A stretch of 64,000 nucleotides of DNA from Candidatus Omnitrophota bacterium. Its GTDB lineage: Bacteria > Omnitrophota > Gorgyraeia > Zapsychrales > Zapsychraceae. A program made the position numbers and the translations under genes. Positions 1 through 9,077 of this stretch are shown piece by piece (position 1 is the stretch's first letter; each line of letters starts with the position of its first letter). Below the pieces are notes generated by a model. It saw only the letters and a program-made list of their open reading frames with translations. It had not been told where the DNA came from and made no database searches. The stretch is taken from NCBI GenBank assembly GCA_020632495.1, contig JACKFL010000005.1, forward strand, positions 992,001 through 1,056,000, given 5' to 3'.

Positions 1-1
1 C

Positions 2-1828
2 GACGGCGCCAACGGTGGCGGCGGCGGCAACGGTACTGGCAGCGGCGCGGCGGGCGGGGCGACCAACGGCGGGACCGCCGGTTCGGGGGTCAATAATTAC
101 GGGTCCGGCGGTGGTGGCGGTTCCGGACGTTATGGCGGCGGCGGCGGTTCCAGCGCGCTCGGCGGGAATGCCGGCGGTGGCGGCGGGGGAGGCGGTTCGT
201 CATATACGACGGGGTCGTCTACTTCGACGACGGACGGCTCCGGGACCTCGGCCGGGAACAACGCGGACAGTGACTACGCCGGGAGTGCCGGGATGGGCGG
301 CGCGGCGGGCGGGTTAGGAGCCGCCGGGACATCCGGGAACAGCGGACGGGTGGTTATTACTTATGTGGCCTCGGCGGTGGATGTTTTCGGAGTTTCTGAT
401 CTGACGGATAATACGACCATCGTTCTGGCGATTGAAGGAACATTGTGCTCCGGATTCAGCGGGCCGGTCCTGGCCGGTTCGTTCGCTATTCAGAATGCCC
501 CGATATTCAGCGGGGACACGATTACGGCTTGGGCCGAGGACGGCGACGGGGATATCGCCGCGGCTGATGAGGCGACCGGCGTTACCCGGTGGGACGGGGT
601 CGGTGCTATTACAAATCTTACCGTCAACCGGCATGTCCTGAGTATCGGAAGCGCGGACAACGCGACGATTACCGTCGCCGATATGTCCCACTACGATAAC
701 AACAACGACGAAGACATCATGTACGGGATCTCCGGAAATGTGATGCAGGTGGACTTTAACAATTCCTATACCGACGAATCACTCAACATCATCAGCGGTA
801 ATACACTACAGGTTTTGACCGGCTTCGGTGCGGTCGCCCATGATGTGGATATCAACGGTGTGCTGGACCTTGACGGAACGTTCGGATTCAGCGGCGACTG
901 GGATTCCACCGGCGGTACCCTGGCTGCCGCGACAACCTCCACGGTGACCGTACAGGGGACCATGGACCAAAGCATTATCAGCGCCACGGAATCTTTCTAT
1001 AATCTGGTCATCAATAATACCGGTGCCCCGGGCAGCGACGATATTACTCTGGCCGACGCGCTGGATGTAAACGGAAGTCTGTCCATCACCGACGGTGATT
1101 TGGACGCTAACACCAATGACGTGCAGATCAACGTCGGCAGCAACTGGGTGATGGGCGGGTCCGGATCGTTTGATGAAGGGACATCCACGGTTGTTTTTGA
1201 CGCGGCCACCGGTTCGGCCACTATTACGTCGTCCTCTGAATCGTTCTATAATATCAATTTTGCGAGTTCCGGCGCGGGCACGGCCACGTTCGTTCTCCAG
1301 GACGCGCTCGGCGTGGAGGGCACGCTGGTGTTGACTACCGGCACGCTGGACGCTAACATTTCCGGTGATTACGCCGTCAGCCTCAATGGAAACTGGCGCA
1401 ACAACGGCGGGACCTTCGCGGCACGGGCCGGGACGGTCACGCTGACCGGAGGTGACCAGGCCGTTTACGGATCGACAATCTTTTACAGTCTGACCAAGAC
1501 CGACGTCGCCGATGACACGGACGTCACGTTGACATTCGAGACCGGATCGACGCAAGGCATCACCGGTACGCTGACCCTGGACGGCGTCGATGCCGACGAC
1601 CGGATCATACTCGACAACACCGGTACCGCGACACGGTTCAATCTGAATGTCGTCAATTATTCGCCGGTATTGTCCTATCTTGTTGTGTCCAATTCCGAGG
1701 CGTTGGGAAATGACATTACCGCCAATAATTCCTCGGACCTGAGCAACAATGACAGCGGCGAAGGGTCTCCCATGTGGATCTTTCCCGGCAACGGCCCCAA
1801 ACGCGGGGCAATTATCATGGTCGATTAA
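2..1828 (+). CDS. Gly-rich, repeat-containing surface protein (5' end missing)
   Basis: The frame is open from the left edge to a TAA, so only the C-terminal ~608 residues are present. The first ~115 residues are Gly/Ser/Asn-rich low complexity. The rest is Thr/Asp/Asn/Gly-rich with alternating hydrophobics, typical of a right-handed beta-solenoid as in adhesin passenger domains. Between residues ~314 and ~530 it is built from 82-residue repeats sharing the phrases ESFYN, LDAN and GNW/SNW. No outer-membrane barrel or sorting motif was recognised; the protein ends with SPMWIFPGNGPKRG and a short acidic tail. Sequence type and low Lys/Cys content suggest an exported surface protein, but no signal peptide can be checked because the start is outside the window. 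An apparent ATG at 293 lies in the middle of the glycine-rich stretch and is not the true start. Confidence 0.8.
   Translation, partial: DGANGGGGGNGTGSGAAGGATNGGTAGSGVNNYGSGGGGGSGRYGGGGGSSALGGNAGGGGGGGGSSYTTGSSTSTTDGSGTSAGNNADSDYAGSAGMGGAAGGLGAAGTSGNSGRVVITYVASAVDVFGVSDLTDNTTIVLAIEGTLCSGFSGPVLAGSFAIQNAPIFSGDTITAWAEDGDGDIAAADEATGVTRWDGVGAITNLTVNRHVLSIGSADNATITVADMSHYDNNNDEDIMYGISGNVMQVDFNNSYTDESLNIISGNTLQVLTGFGAVAHDVDINGVLDLDGTFGFSGDWDSTGGTLAAATTSTVTVQGTMDQSIISATESFYNLVINNTGAPGSDDITLADALDVNGSLSITDGDLDANTNDVQINVGSNWVMGGSGSFDEGTSTVVFDAATGSATITSSSESFYNINFASSGAGTATFVLQDALGVEGTLVLTTGTLDANISGDYAVSLNGNWRNNGGTFAARAGTVTLTGGDQAVYGSTIFYSLTKTDVADDTDVTLTFETGSTQGITGTLTLDGVDADDRIILDNTGTATRFNLNVVNYSPVLSYLVVSNSEALGNDITANNSSDLSNNDSGEGSPMWIFPGNGPKRGAIIMVD
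941..1590 (+). repeat. In-frame tandem repeat, 246 bp / 82 aa units
   Basis: Two complete units start at 941 and 1187, and a third, partial unit starts at 1433, so the period is exactly 246 bp. Each begins with a TVT/TVVF strand, then ESFYN or TIFYS, a DALxVxGxL strand, LDAN and an aromatic GNW/SNW turn. The copies differ at many positions, so this is an old protein repeat and not a recent DNA duplication. Confidence 0.75.
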
Positions 1829-1885
1829 TCCGGGGCCGTCTTTCTCATTGCCCTGCCGAACCACGCGGAGTAAAATACCATACAT

Positions 1886-3268
1886 ATGGATATTTACTCC
1901 CGCACCCAACCCGTTCCATCGTCTATTCAAGATTCGACATTCCGGTGTAATACGTTAAGACCTAGAAGTATTTTTCTTCCTTATGTTATGATGCTGGTCT
2001 TCACCGCCTGTCTGTTGACGGCTGCGGATCAGCCATCTTGGGCCGGGGAAATTTTTACCTATGGTTGGGATTGTTACGACTGGAGTCAGACGTACATTCT
2101 GGGCGAGGCCGATATCAATCCGGCATATGTCACCGAACACACCGCTGTGGCCCGGATCATCCAAACAACGCCGTTGACGCTGGAAGTCCTGACGGCCGGC
2201 GGCAGGCATCTGGATCCGGGAGAGGGGGCTCATCGCGGCGCGCCATCACCGGCCTCCACCATCGGAAGGATCGAACGTGATGAATTCTACCGGCCGGCCG
2301 TGACTCCTGCGGTCATGGATCAGCTGACGGAGTATCAGTTCAATGATATCGTTACGGTACGGTTTTATGTTCAAAGCAGATGCGATCCGGTTGGATCCAA
2401 TCCGTGGCTGGTCAAAGACATTCAACGTGAGGATCCTTCGTCGGAGAACATGAAAGATCGCCTGGTCCTGCTGCGTTATGCGGACGGGGCCGGTCACCGT
2501 TTGGTTATCTATCATGACGGCCGGATAGGATATTTCTTCGGCCACTCTCAAGCAAGGGTCTGGGGAGAGAACCGATTGAGCCGGGAAGAATCTTTGGCCT
2601 TGCGACGGTCTCTCAAGAATCTTGGCTCGATTTCTCCCTATGCCTTGTCTGCGCAGCCGAAAACCCCGGTTGATGGATATCTGATCATCACCCGCGACCG
2701 GTACTTTGCGACGCCGCTGCCACCGTCCGCGGACGGAGCCGACGATATTGTGAAAGTCCTCAAGTCGGTGGGCCGTCGGCTGCGTTTATCGCAGGAGGTC
2801 AAGATCAGTTATTGGGACAGGTCGAAGGCTAAGATGAATCCGTGGGATTCGACGCATTTCACATTGAAGGAGTTACTCGAAAGGCAACAGGACGACATCC
2901 CGGTCCGGGAAGGGCACCAACTGACGCCCTATCTGAGAAACAACCTGGCGAAGCATCCGGCTGATCCCGCGTTTATTGCGGACGGCGGCAAGGTGTACCA
3001 CATCGTTCTGGGCGGATACGGTTACGACACCTTACGGATCCGTGAAGTGACGGCCGCAAAGAACGAGACCCGCTGGCGGCGTTGGCCGTCAGATGTCGGG
3101 GTCAGATTGAAGGATATTCCGCCGGACGGTAGCATCGTCCCTTCCGACAGCATCGGGCCGGACGGTTATAAGTTCCTGGAATCCATCGTTTACGATCCCC
3201 GCTTTGTGGAAGAAGGTTTTGTCTACAGTAATGTCCGGGTGACCTGGCGCAAAACCACCGCGCCGTAA
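1886..3268 (+). CDS. Exported protein of unknown function
   Basis: I do not recognise the family. The product is up to 460 residues, with a hydrophobic stretch (MMLVFTACLLTAA) ending in SWAGE, which reads as a Sec signal peptide. With the ATG at 1886 the n-region would be an unusually long ~34 residues; ATGs at 1988/1991 would give a short conventional signal peptide but leave almost no charged n-region. None of the three has a clear Shine-Dalgarno. The mature part is mixed alpha/beta with no Cys cluster or repeats; one segment (LVIYHDGRIGYFFGHSQ) looks like a beta-rich module. It follows the repeat protein by 57 bp on the same strand and may be co-expressed with it. Confidence 0.6.
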   Translation: MDIYSRTQPVPSSIQDSTFRCNTLRPRSIFLPYVMMLVFTACLLTAADQPSWAGEIFTYGWDCYDWSQTYILGEADINPAYVTEHTAVARIIQTTPLTLEVLTAGGRHLDPGEGAHRGAPSPASTIGRIERDEFYRPAVTPAVMDQLTEYQFNDIVTVRFYVQSRCDPVGSNPWLVKDIQREDPSSENMKDRLVLLRYADGAGHRLVIYHDGRIGYFFGHSQARVWGENRLSREESLALRRSLKNLGSISPYALSAQPKTPVDGYLIITRDRYFATPLPPSADGADDIVKVLKSVGRRLRLSQEVKISYWDRSKAKMNPWDSTHFTLKELLERQQDDIPVREGHQLTPYLRNNLAKHPADPAFIADGGKVYHIVLGGYGYDTLRIREVTAAKNETRWRRWPSDVGVRLKDIPPDGSIVPSDSIGPDGYKFLESIVYDPRFVEEGFVYSNVRVTWRKTTAP

Positions 3269-3406
3269 TCCGCCGGCACCGGAAAATATAGGTCGGAAAG
3301 TTTTCACGAACCAATCGTCCGGTTAGGGCCCCAGAAACGCCGGCGTGGACGACCGCATAGGAATTATGATATAACTAATTGCGATGTATAGTTATGGGGA
3401 GTTCTG

Positions 3407-3499
3407 ATGCTAATTAATCTTATCTTTCTTCACCGGTTTGACGAAAATTTTGTAGCGGAATTAGCCTGTGAAACTGTTAAAATATCCCTATGGAGTTAA
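3407..3499 (+). CDS. Possible 30-residue small protein
   Basis: This is the only reading frame of note in the ~300 bp gap before the PAS kinase. An ATG five bases after GGGGAG opens 30 codons that begin with a hydrophobic MLINLIFLH. The ribosome-binding site is better than that of many neighbours, but the peptide has no recognisable family and could be chance. The rest of the gap is AT-richer than its surroundings and probably holds the promoter of the kinase operon; I could not place convincing -35/-10 boxes. Confidence 0.22.
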   Translation: MLINLIFLHRFDENFVAELACETVKISLWS

Positions 3500-3566
3500 T
3501 TCCGGGTGCATAGGACCTGCTGTACGTCGTTTTCTCTCAACGGTATTTCCCGGATAGACAATACCG

Positions 3567-5018
3567 ATGTCCCTCACAAAATCTTCAGATACGAAAAGAC
3601 TCAATGACCTTAGGCGGGCGGTTGATACGGCGTGTATCATATCCGTGACCGACGCGCGGGGTCATATTTTATTTGTAAATGATAACTTTTGCAGAGTTTC
3701 CGGATACACCTTTGGTGAACTTATCGGTGAGAGACATAATCTATTTAAGACCGATTACCATTCTGCCGACTTTTACCGGCATTTATGGGACACGATCACA
3801 AGCGGAAAGCCCTTTCGCACGGAATTTAAAGACCGGACCAAAGACGGGAGTATCTTCTGGGTTGACACGACTATTATCCCGTTTCTCAACAACAAAGGAG
3901 TGCCGTTTCAGTATATCGGTATTAGCCGCGACATTACTAATCTCAAGACTTTGGAAGCATCTCTACGGGAAAGTCGGGAGACATTGCAATTATTTATTGA
4001 ACACGCTCCGGCATCGATTGCCATGTTAGACCTGCAGTTGAAGTACCTTGTCGTCAGTAATCGCTGGCTTCGGGATTATCACTCTCAAGGGGAAGATATT
4101 ATCGGCCGGCCTTTCTTTGAGTTCTTTCTAAATCATGCCGATGCTTGGAAAGAACATTTTCGTCGGGCCTTGGCGGGCGAAAGCGTATCGGGAGATGAGG
4201 TAAAATTCCGAATAAGCAATGGGCGCGTGCGCTGGATGCGCTGGGAAATCCGCCCGTGGCACAAGGCTGCGGATGAAATTGGCGGCGCCATCATCTTTAC
4301 GGAAGATATTACGGACCATAAACAGGTCGAGGAAGAAATGCGGCTTATTCCCCGTAAAATTCTTCAGGCGCAGGAAGCCGAGCGATCCCGTATTGCCTGG
4401 GATATTCATGACGATCTGGGCCAGTCACTGATTTGCGCTAAAATGTTGGTAACGGCGCACATGCAGGAGGCGGTCACGCAGAATCTGGGCTGTCAGAAAT
4501 TTGGCGCGGAAATTCTGGAACAGTTAGACGCTTGCCTCGAGAAGACCCGGCGGGTATCATACGGATTGTTGCCGCCGCAATTGAGACTGTTAGGGGTAGG
4601 CGAGGCTGTTAAGGAAATGATTAAAAATATCAATCAACGGTATGTCGGCGTCACAGTTCAGGTAGACAGCCAGGACCTTGGACCGGTCCGCTTTAGAGGT
4701 GATGACATTAACATTTACCGTATCGTGCAGGAAGCGCTGAATAACGTACTCAAACACGCCAAGGCGACGACGGTTGTTATTTCTATGAAATGCCGTAACG
4801 GAAAGTTTTATTTAATGGTCAAAGATAACGGAGTGGGATTCGATAATAAAGCGAGAAAAAGACCGGCGGACGTATTGCGCCGGGGGATCGGGTTGAATGT
4901 CATGCGGGAACGGGTGAAGTTGCTGGGAGGAAGACTGTCTGTGGATACCGGTCCCGGTAAAGGCACTGTCGTCAAAGTTTGTGTGCCGGTGGAAAATCAG
5001 GGAAATGACTGCACATAA
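3567..5018 (+). CDS. PAS-PAS sensor histidine kinase (NarL/LuxR-partner type)
   Basis: A 483-residue cytoplasmic kinase without membrane segments. Two PAS domains (about residues 20-130 and 140-250, each ending in a DIT motif) precede a HisKA_3-type dimerisation region with the phospho-acceptor in DIHDDLGQ (H281). A GHKL ATPase follows (N-box EALNNVLKHA from ~389, DNGVGF, GIGLNVMRER). HisKA_3 kinases usually pair with LuxR-type regulators, and the next gene is one, overlapping by 14 bp, so the pair is almost certainly co-translated. The signal is unknown; PAS domains in this arrangement commonly sense redox state or small ligands. The first PAS (VTDARGHILFVNDNFC) resembles those of chemotaxis and nitrogen-fixation sensors. 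Confidence 0.9.
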   Translation: MSLTKSSDTKRLNDLRRAVDTACIISVTDARGHILFVNDNFCRVSGYTFGELIGERHNLFKTDYHSADFYRHLWDTITSGKPFRTEFKDRTKDGSIFWVDTTIIPFLNNKGVPFQYIGISRDITNLKTLEASLRESRETLQLFIEHAPASIAMLDLQLKYLVVSNRWLRDYHSQGEDIIGRPFFEFFLNHADAWKEHFRRALAGESVSGDEVKFRISNGRVRWMRWEIRPWHKAADEIGGAIIFTEDITDHKQVEEEMRLIPRKILQAQEAERSRIAWDIHDDLGQSLICAKMLVTAHMQEAVTQNLGCQKFGAEILEQLDACLEKTRRVSYGLLPPQLRLLGVGEAVKEMIKNINQRYVGVTVQVDSQDLGPVRFRGDDINIYRIVQEALNNVLKHAKATTVVISMKCRNGKFYLMVKDNGVGFDNKARKRPADVLRRGIGLNVMRERVKLLGGRLSVDTGPGKGTVVKVCVPVENQGNDCT

Positions 5019-5649
5019 TATTATATTGGCCGACGATCACGGTTTGGTTCGTGAAGGATTAAAAAGATTGATTGCCGGTGCCCAAGAATTTACGGTTCGG
5101 GCGGAGGCTGGGGATGGGGTGGAACTGCTGGAAAAGCTGAAGGCCCACCCGTGCGATCTTATTGTGATGGACTTGTCGATGCCGCGCATGGACGGCCTGG
5201 AGGCATTGCGGATCGTTAGGCAGGAGTATTCCCATGTTAAAGTGTTAGTTATCTCCATGCTGAAAGACTGTGTTCATTTTGAGCATGCTATGGCCAGCGG
5301 GGCGTCCGGATTCATGGCCAAAGACGATGCCTGTGACCAAATCAATGTCGCCATCCGAAAGGTCCTGGATGGAAAGAAATATATCTCGCCGTCGGTCATG
5401 ACCATGTTGTCTGAACGCCTGGTCCGTTCAATGGACGAAGCAGAGACGCCGCTGATCGAGGTCCTCACCAGGCGAGAGAAAGAGGTTCTAAAACTGTTGG
5501 CCGGCGGCATGGCCAATAAGAATATCGCCGCCAAACTCAAGATCAGTTCCCGCACCGTGGCCAACCATCGCGCCCACATCTGCGACAAACTGGGCCTTCG
5601 CACAACTGCCGCCTTGGTAAAGTACGCCTTCTCCAAGGGCTTGATGTAG
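5005..5649 (+). CDS. LuxR/NarL-family response regulator
   Basis: A 214-residue two-domain regulator. The receiver has the acidic pair ADDH near the start and the phospho-acceptor in LIVMDLSMPRMDG (D56). The C-terminal LuxR helix-turn-helix reads LTRREKEVLKLLAGG, then NKNIAAKLKISSRTVANH. I chose the ATG at 5005, preceded by AGGGAA, because it starts directly with the receiver beta-1 strand; a GTG 24 bp upstream would add a non-homologous tail. It overlaps the kinase stop by 14 bp, so it is the cognate output of that kinase. Targets are not evident. Confidence 0.92.
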   Translation: MTAHNIILADDHGLVREGLKRLIAGAQEFTVRAEAGDGVELLEKLKAHPCDLIVMDLSMPRMDGLEALRIVRQEYSHVKVLVISMLKDCVHFEHAMASGASGFMAKDDACDQINVAIRKVLDGKKYISPSVMTMLSERLVRSMDEAETPLIEVLTRREKEVLKLLAGGMANKNIAAKLKISSRTVANHRAHICDKLGLRTTAALVKYAFSKGLM

Positions 5650-5870
5650 CCCTGCTCCACGCCTCCGCATCTTTACAAAATACTGCTGTATAAATGCTTA
5701 CGATGACGCTTAGTCAAAATGACTATGTTTCCTGCCTGTTTCGCTCATATATCCGAGTGTGACTTCCTGCTATAAAGATCTTAGACAACAATAACCGCAT
5801 CGCTGACATCTCCTCATCGGGCTTGACTGAGTCCGGTTGTCGGGATTGTCACTGGGAAAGGATGGGTAAC

Positions 5871-6314
5871 ATGACTTTCGAGCAAGCATTTAAAAATATA
5901 GCGCAACGGGAGACGGAGCTGCAACCTGTTTACCGCAGTTTGCAGTCCAAAACTGATGACTATAAATCGAAGAAAGTACTGTCTGATTTGGACAAACATA
6001 TCTCAAAGGATCTCAAGTTCATACATGAGATTAAAATCAAGGAACTAAAATCGGGTGAGTGGGTATCCAGTTTTGAGATGGAACAGCCCGGTTCTGAGAT
6101 TCCCCGCTATGACGGCGGGGTTGATGAAACGGTCAATCAAATGATCGATAGCCTTTTAACCTACGAGAAGAGATTAAGAGTCTATTATCAACGGATAAAG
6201 AACTCACCGTTGGACGCAAAGACAAAAAGATTATTCGATGACCTGGCGCGATTTAAAAAGATACGAATCAGACAGCTGGAAGAGTTGAAAGAGGAACAGG
6301 GTTCAATAGTTTAA
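5871..6314 (+). CDS. Small helical protein, degenerate rubrerythrin/ferritin-like
   Basis: A 147-residue all-helical protein. Two segments mimic the helix-pair motifs of rubrerythrins: VLSDLDKHISKDLKFIHEI early and LFDDLARFKKIRIRQLEEL near the end. In active rubrerythrins these positions carry ExxH iron ligands (LAxEExxH). Here the first keeps DKH while the second has lost both Glu and His, so a diiron centre is unlikely to be complete. The ATG at 5871 is chosen because AAGGATGG sits about six bases upstream; an ATG at 5862 is too close to it. The family is inferred from pattern only. Confidence 0.6.
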   Translation: MTFEQAFKNIAQRETELQPVYRSLQSKTDDYKSKKVLSDLDKHISKDLKFIHEIKIKELKSGEWVSSFEMEQPGSEIPRYDGGVDETVNQMIDSLLTYEKRLRVYYQRIKNSPLDAKTKRLFDDLARFKKIRIRQLEELKEEQGSIV

Positions 6315-6404
6315 AGGGGGGATAGAATATTTCTCCTAAAGACAAACGGGTAGGTATGGACCTGTAAAGACAACAAAGGCAGCTTAGATCAGGTGGGCAC
6401 ACCA

Positions 6405-6773
6405 ATGACAAATCTCCTAATTGTAGATCCCCACGCTGAATTACGATCTGTATTCAAAAGACTTGCGGAGAGATTGGAATGGTCCGTTTGTGTTTATGAT
6501 GCCGCAAATCTTGAAGATATGTTGCCGTTGATTAAAAAGCATCGTCCCGCGGTTGCCTTGGTGGATGTCGGTATGGTGTACGTCAAGATTCAGCAGATGA
6601 TGGAGATTATTATCGAAGTGGTTCCGCACTGTCGTATCGTCCTGATGACACCGTTCTCCTCGACGAAATTTGAGCAGCAGTATAAATCGGATAAAATATT
6701 TGCTTTTGTCTCCAAGGAAGCGCTGCCGATCAGGTTTCCTCAATTAATGGAAGAGTGTATCGTTGGGGTTTAG
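6405..6773 (+). CDS. Stand-alone receiver-like protein
   Basis: A 122-residue CheY-fold protein. It begins with TNLLIVDPHAELRS, where the usual acidic pair is reduced to a single Asp. The phospho-acceptor Asp lies in VALVDVGM, and a SKEALP segment supplies the conserved Lys. The degenerate acidic pocket suggests weak Mg2+ binding or phosphorylation-independent use. The start is fixed by an AGGTGGG seven bases before the ATG; a GTG inside that same motif is rejected. It has no output domain and no adjacent kinase. Confidence 0.75.
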   Translation: MTNLLIVDPHAELRSVFKRLAERLEWSVCVYDAANLEDMLPLIKKHRPAVALVDVGMVYVKIQQMMEIIIEVVPHCRIVLMTPFSSTKFEQQYKSDKIFAFVSKEALPIRFPQLMEECIVGV

Positions 6774-6891
6774 TGGGCAGTCGAATCAAGGCGCGGTCAG
6801 CGTGACGATTTCGAAATCCCCCACATCCAAAGACGTCCGGTCAACCCGGACACTGGCAGTACGACATAACGAATAAGGAGGTGAAGGGGAA

Positions 6892-7113
6892 ATGGAAAAT
6901 CTAAAGAATAAAACAAAGATGGCGCCTGGAGCTTCCGTGAAGTCCCGCCCGGAAGTTAAGACGATACAGAAGAAGGCCTCTACGGCCATCGAAGCTTCCA
7001 GATTGGTACGAATCCAACAAAAGGCGTTCGAACTGTTTGAAAAGCGCGGTTGTATTCACGGCCATGCGGATGAAGACTGGTACGAGGCGGAAAAAATGGT
7101 TGCTCCAAAGTAA
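6892..7113 (+). CDS. DUF2934 domain protein
   Basis: A 73-residue basic protein. Residues ~38-68 match the DUF2934 pattern: a helix with RIQQKAFELFEKRG, then HGHADEDWYEAE. Function in this family is unknown; members are often beside stress and heat-shock genes, as here (Hsp20 follows). The ribosome-binding site AAGGAGGTGA upstream is strong. The N-terminal ~35 residues are Lys/Ala-rich and probably disordered. Confidence 0.85.
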   Translation: MENLKNKTKMAPGASVKSRPEVKTIQKKASTAIEASRLVRIQQKAFELFEKRGCIHGHADEDWYEAEKMVAPK

Positions 7114-7196
7114 AGGACGTCAGGAAAGGAATCAAGGACATTTGGTTGATAGAAAAGGTTTCAGGAATGAGGTAGTTTTCAAAAAGGAGGTAAACG

Positions 7197-7658
7197 ATGA
7201 ACTTAGTGCCATGGAAGCAAAGGGAAGCCGAGCTGGATATCTTTGACGATCTGGAAGAATTTCAAAGGGAACTGAACCGCTTGTTTGACATCAATCTCCA
7301 CCGTCCATGGAAAAAGACGAACGGTGGCAGTTTTCTTCCGGCCGTCGACTTGATCGATGAGAAAGAGTTTATCCGGGTTAAGGCTGAATTGCCCGGAATG
7401 AAAAAAGATGAGATTGAAATATCCGTGGATAATGACAGCCTGACCATCAAGGGTGAGAAGAAGGAGGAAAAAGAAACGAAAGACAAAGAGTTTGTAAGGT
7501 CCGAAAGATACTATGGGGCCTTCAACCGGACTTTTAGCCTGCCTTCCGGTATTGATCCCCAGAAGGTCGATGCTGTGTATAAGGACGGAATTCTCGAGAT
7601 AAAATTGATCAAGAAAGAAGATTCTAGACAAAAGCAAAGAAAGATTGAGATTAAATAA
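7197..7658 (+). CDS. Hsp20-family small heat-shock protein
   Basis: A 153-residue cytoplasmic small heat-shock protein, an ATP-independent holdase. The alpha-crystallin domain spans ~45-150: FLPAVDLIDEKEFIRVKAELPGM (strands 2-3), then NDSLTIKGEKKEE, then the conserved FNRTFSLPSGID and DGILEIKL. The start follows AAAGGAGG at eight bases. Numerous Lys/Glu pairs are typical of the class. A second, exported Hsp20 is encoded near 50 kb. Confidence 0.95.
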   Translation: MNLVPWKQREAELDIFDDLEEFQRELNRLFDINLHRPWKKTNGGSFLPAVDLIDEKEFIRVKAELPGMKKDEIEISVDNDSLTIKGEKKEEKETKDKEFVRSERYYGAFNRTFSLPSGIDPQKVDAVYKDGILEIKLIKKEDSRQKQRKIEIK

Positions 7659-7856
7659 CTTAGGACTTCCCTGCGCCGGGTCTCCGTGAGGATGCTCGGC
7701 AGGAATCTCTGCCGGCAGTAACCGCAATACGTAGAATTATATTGCCACTTCAGTTTAGTGATCGTTCAACAGCAGGGAAGTCCATCTGCCCACTGATGAA
7801 GTACAGCCCCGGAGCGGGCGAGACATGATTATTACGTACACGGGTCCAGGAATGTC

Positions 7857-8252
7857 ATGATGAGTAGCCAATGCGAAGTTTCTGGTCGATTGACCATTGT
7901 CACTCGCAGCGAAGATTCGTTTCGTGACCGTTTGGAGGCAGGAAGATTGCTGGGACGGGTCATCGACGAGCAGCATTACCGAACGCCTGTCATCCTGGGT
8001 ATCCCGCGGGGAGGAATTGTCGTCGCTTCGGAAATAGCCCGCATACTGGATGCCGAGTTGGATGCTATCTTCGCTCATAAGCTGGGTGTGCCGGTGAACC
8101 CCGAGCTGGCTGTGGGCGCAGTCGGTTAGGACGATCGGCTCTACAATAATCAAAAGATGATGAAGTTTTTGGAAACTCCTGAGACTTATCTGCTTCGTAT
8201 CCGGAAGATACTCAGGTTTGAGATGGCCCCGCATCTTGATGTAGAAATCTGA
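7857..8252 (+). pseudogene. Phosphoribosyltransferase (COG1926-like), interrupted by a stop codon
   Basis: The first 90 codons match the N-terminal half of predicted phosphoribosyltransferases (VILGIPRGGIVVASEIA, HKLGVPVNPELAVGAVG). An in-frame TAG at 8127 then stops translation. After it the same frame continues with 40 family-like residues (DDRLYNNQKMMKFLETPETY) to a TGA at 8250. The PRPP-binding segment expected in the second half is missing altogether. Both a nonsense mutation and a C-terminal truncation are therefore present. In many bacteria this domain is fused or adjacent to a dienelactone-hydrolase-like domain, which here follows as a separate and also degenerate gene. Confidence 0.75.
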
Positions 8253-8271
8253 AATAACAGGAGAGAGAACC

Positions 8272-8964
8272 ATGACAAAAATAATTGTGCGTACACGCCG
8301 GGAACATGCCACCTGCATTCATGTGTGCGGCGCCACACTGGAGGCGGACTTGGTGATCCCTTTAGGTGCGCGCGGGCTCGTTATTTTGTCTCAGTATATT
8401 GACGGAGGAGCCTTTAGTCATCCCTGCCGAGTCGTAGCCGGCTGGCTGCAAAAGGCAGGTTGGGGGACACTATTGCTGGGTATGTTGACTCCAAGGGAGT
8501 CCGAAATGGAATCATATGCCGGACGGTCACGGCCTGATGTCCATTTGTTGGCGGACCGTTTATCGGCTACTTCGGATTGGTGCCGTCGAAACTATGGAGA
8601 AACTGGCCGCCACCTGGGGTATTTCGGTTTCGCTGCCACGGCGGCGGCCGCTCTGGTCGCGGCCGGGTCACAACCCGATGCTGTAAAGGCTGTGGTGGCC
8701 TGGAACGGTCCGCTGAGTACGAATATGCGGGAGATATTCCAAATCAAAGCGCCGACGCGTTTGATTGTAAGTGAATATGATCCAGGGCTTCTGGCTTCAA
8801 ATTGCCAAGCTCTGCGTCGATTGACTTCGGTTAAAGATTTGGCAGTTATTTCAAGATCCCCGGTAATGCCGGATGAACCCGGGGCCATACAAAAGGTAGC
8901 CTTAAGCTCTATTGATTGGTTTCAGCGACATCTTAACCGTCCTCCGCAAGAAGGCTATGGGTGA
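8272..8964 (+). CDS. Alpha/beta-hydrolase-like protein, catalytic serine apparently lost
   Basis: A 230-residue protein with the dienelactone-hydrolase-like fold that accompanies COG1926 phosphoribosyltransferases (LGARGLVILSQYIDGG, then LGYFGFAATAAAALVAAG). In active relatives the nucleophile elbow reads G-x-S-x-G; here it is GFAAT, with Ala at the serine position. The region where the catalytic His normally precedes EEPGAL reads RSPVMPDEPGAI, with no His. The frame is intact and has a strong GGAGAG ribosome site, so it may be a pseudoenzyme or a gene in early decay, matching the broken neighbour upstream. Confidence 0.7.
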   Translation: MTKIIVRTRREHATCIHVCGATLEADLVIPLGARGLVILSQYIDGGAFSHPCRVVAGWLQKAGWGTLLLGMLTPRESEMESYAGRSRPDVHLLADRLSATSDWCRRNYGETGRHLGYFGFAATAAAALVAAGSQPDAVKAVVAWNGPLSTNMREIFQIKAPTRLIVSEYDPGLLASNCQALRRLTSVKDLAVISRSPVMPDEPGAIQKVALSSIDWFQRHLNRPPQEGYG

Positions 8965-9077
8965 TGCACAGGGTTTCACTTTATTCTGCGGTCTCGACAA
9001 CTCTCAGAGGCCGCACGGGGAAACCTGTGTAAAGAAAGAGGGATATACTCAGGATGGCGGTGAAAAAGGAGATTACC

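Noticed and set aside
15..317. Ala/Arg-rich reading frame at the left edge
   Set aside because: It is a different frame of the Gly-rich repeat in the partial surface protein; its composition is what GGC/GCG-rich DNA gives off-frame.
806..1930. 374-codon minus-strand frame
   Set aside because: It overlaps the repeat protein completely, has no ribosome site and its sequence is a low-complexity antisense reflection.
7694..7711. CGGCAG/CTGCCG hairpin downstream of the Hsp20 gene as a terminator
   Set aside because: Only six base pairs and no T-run; too weak to call.
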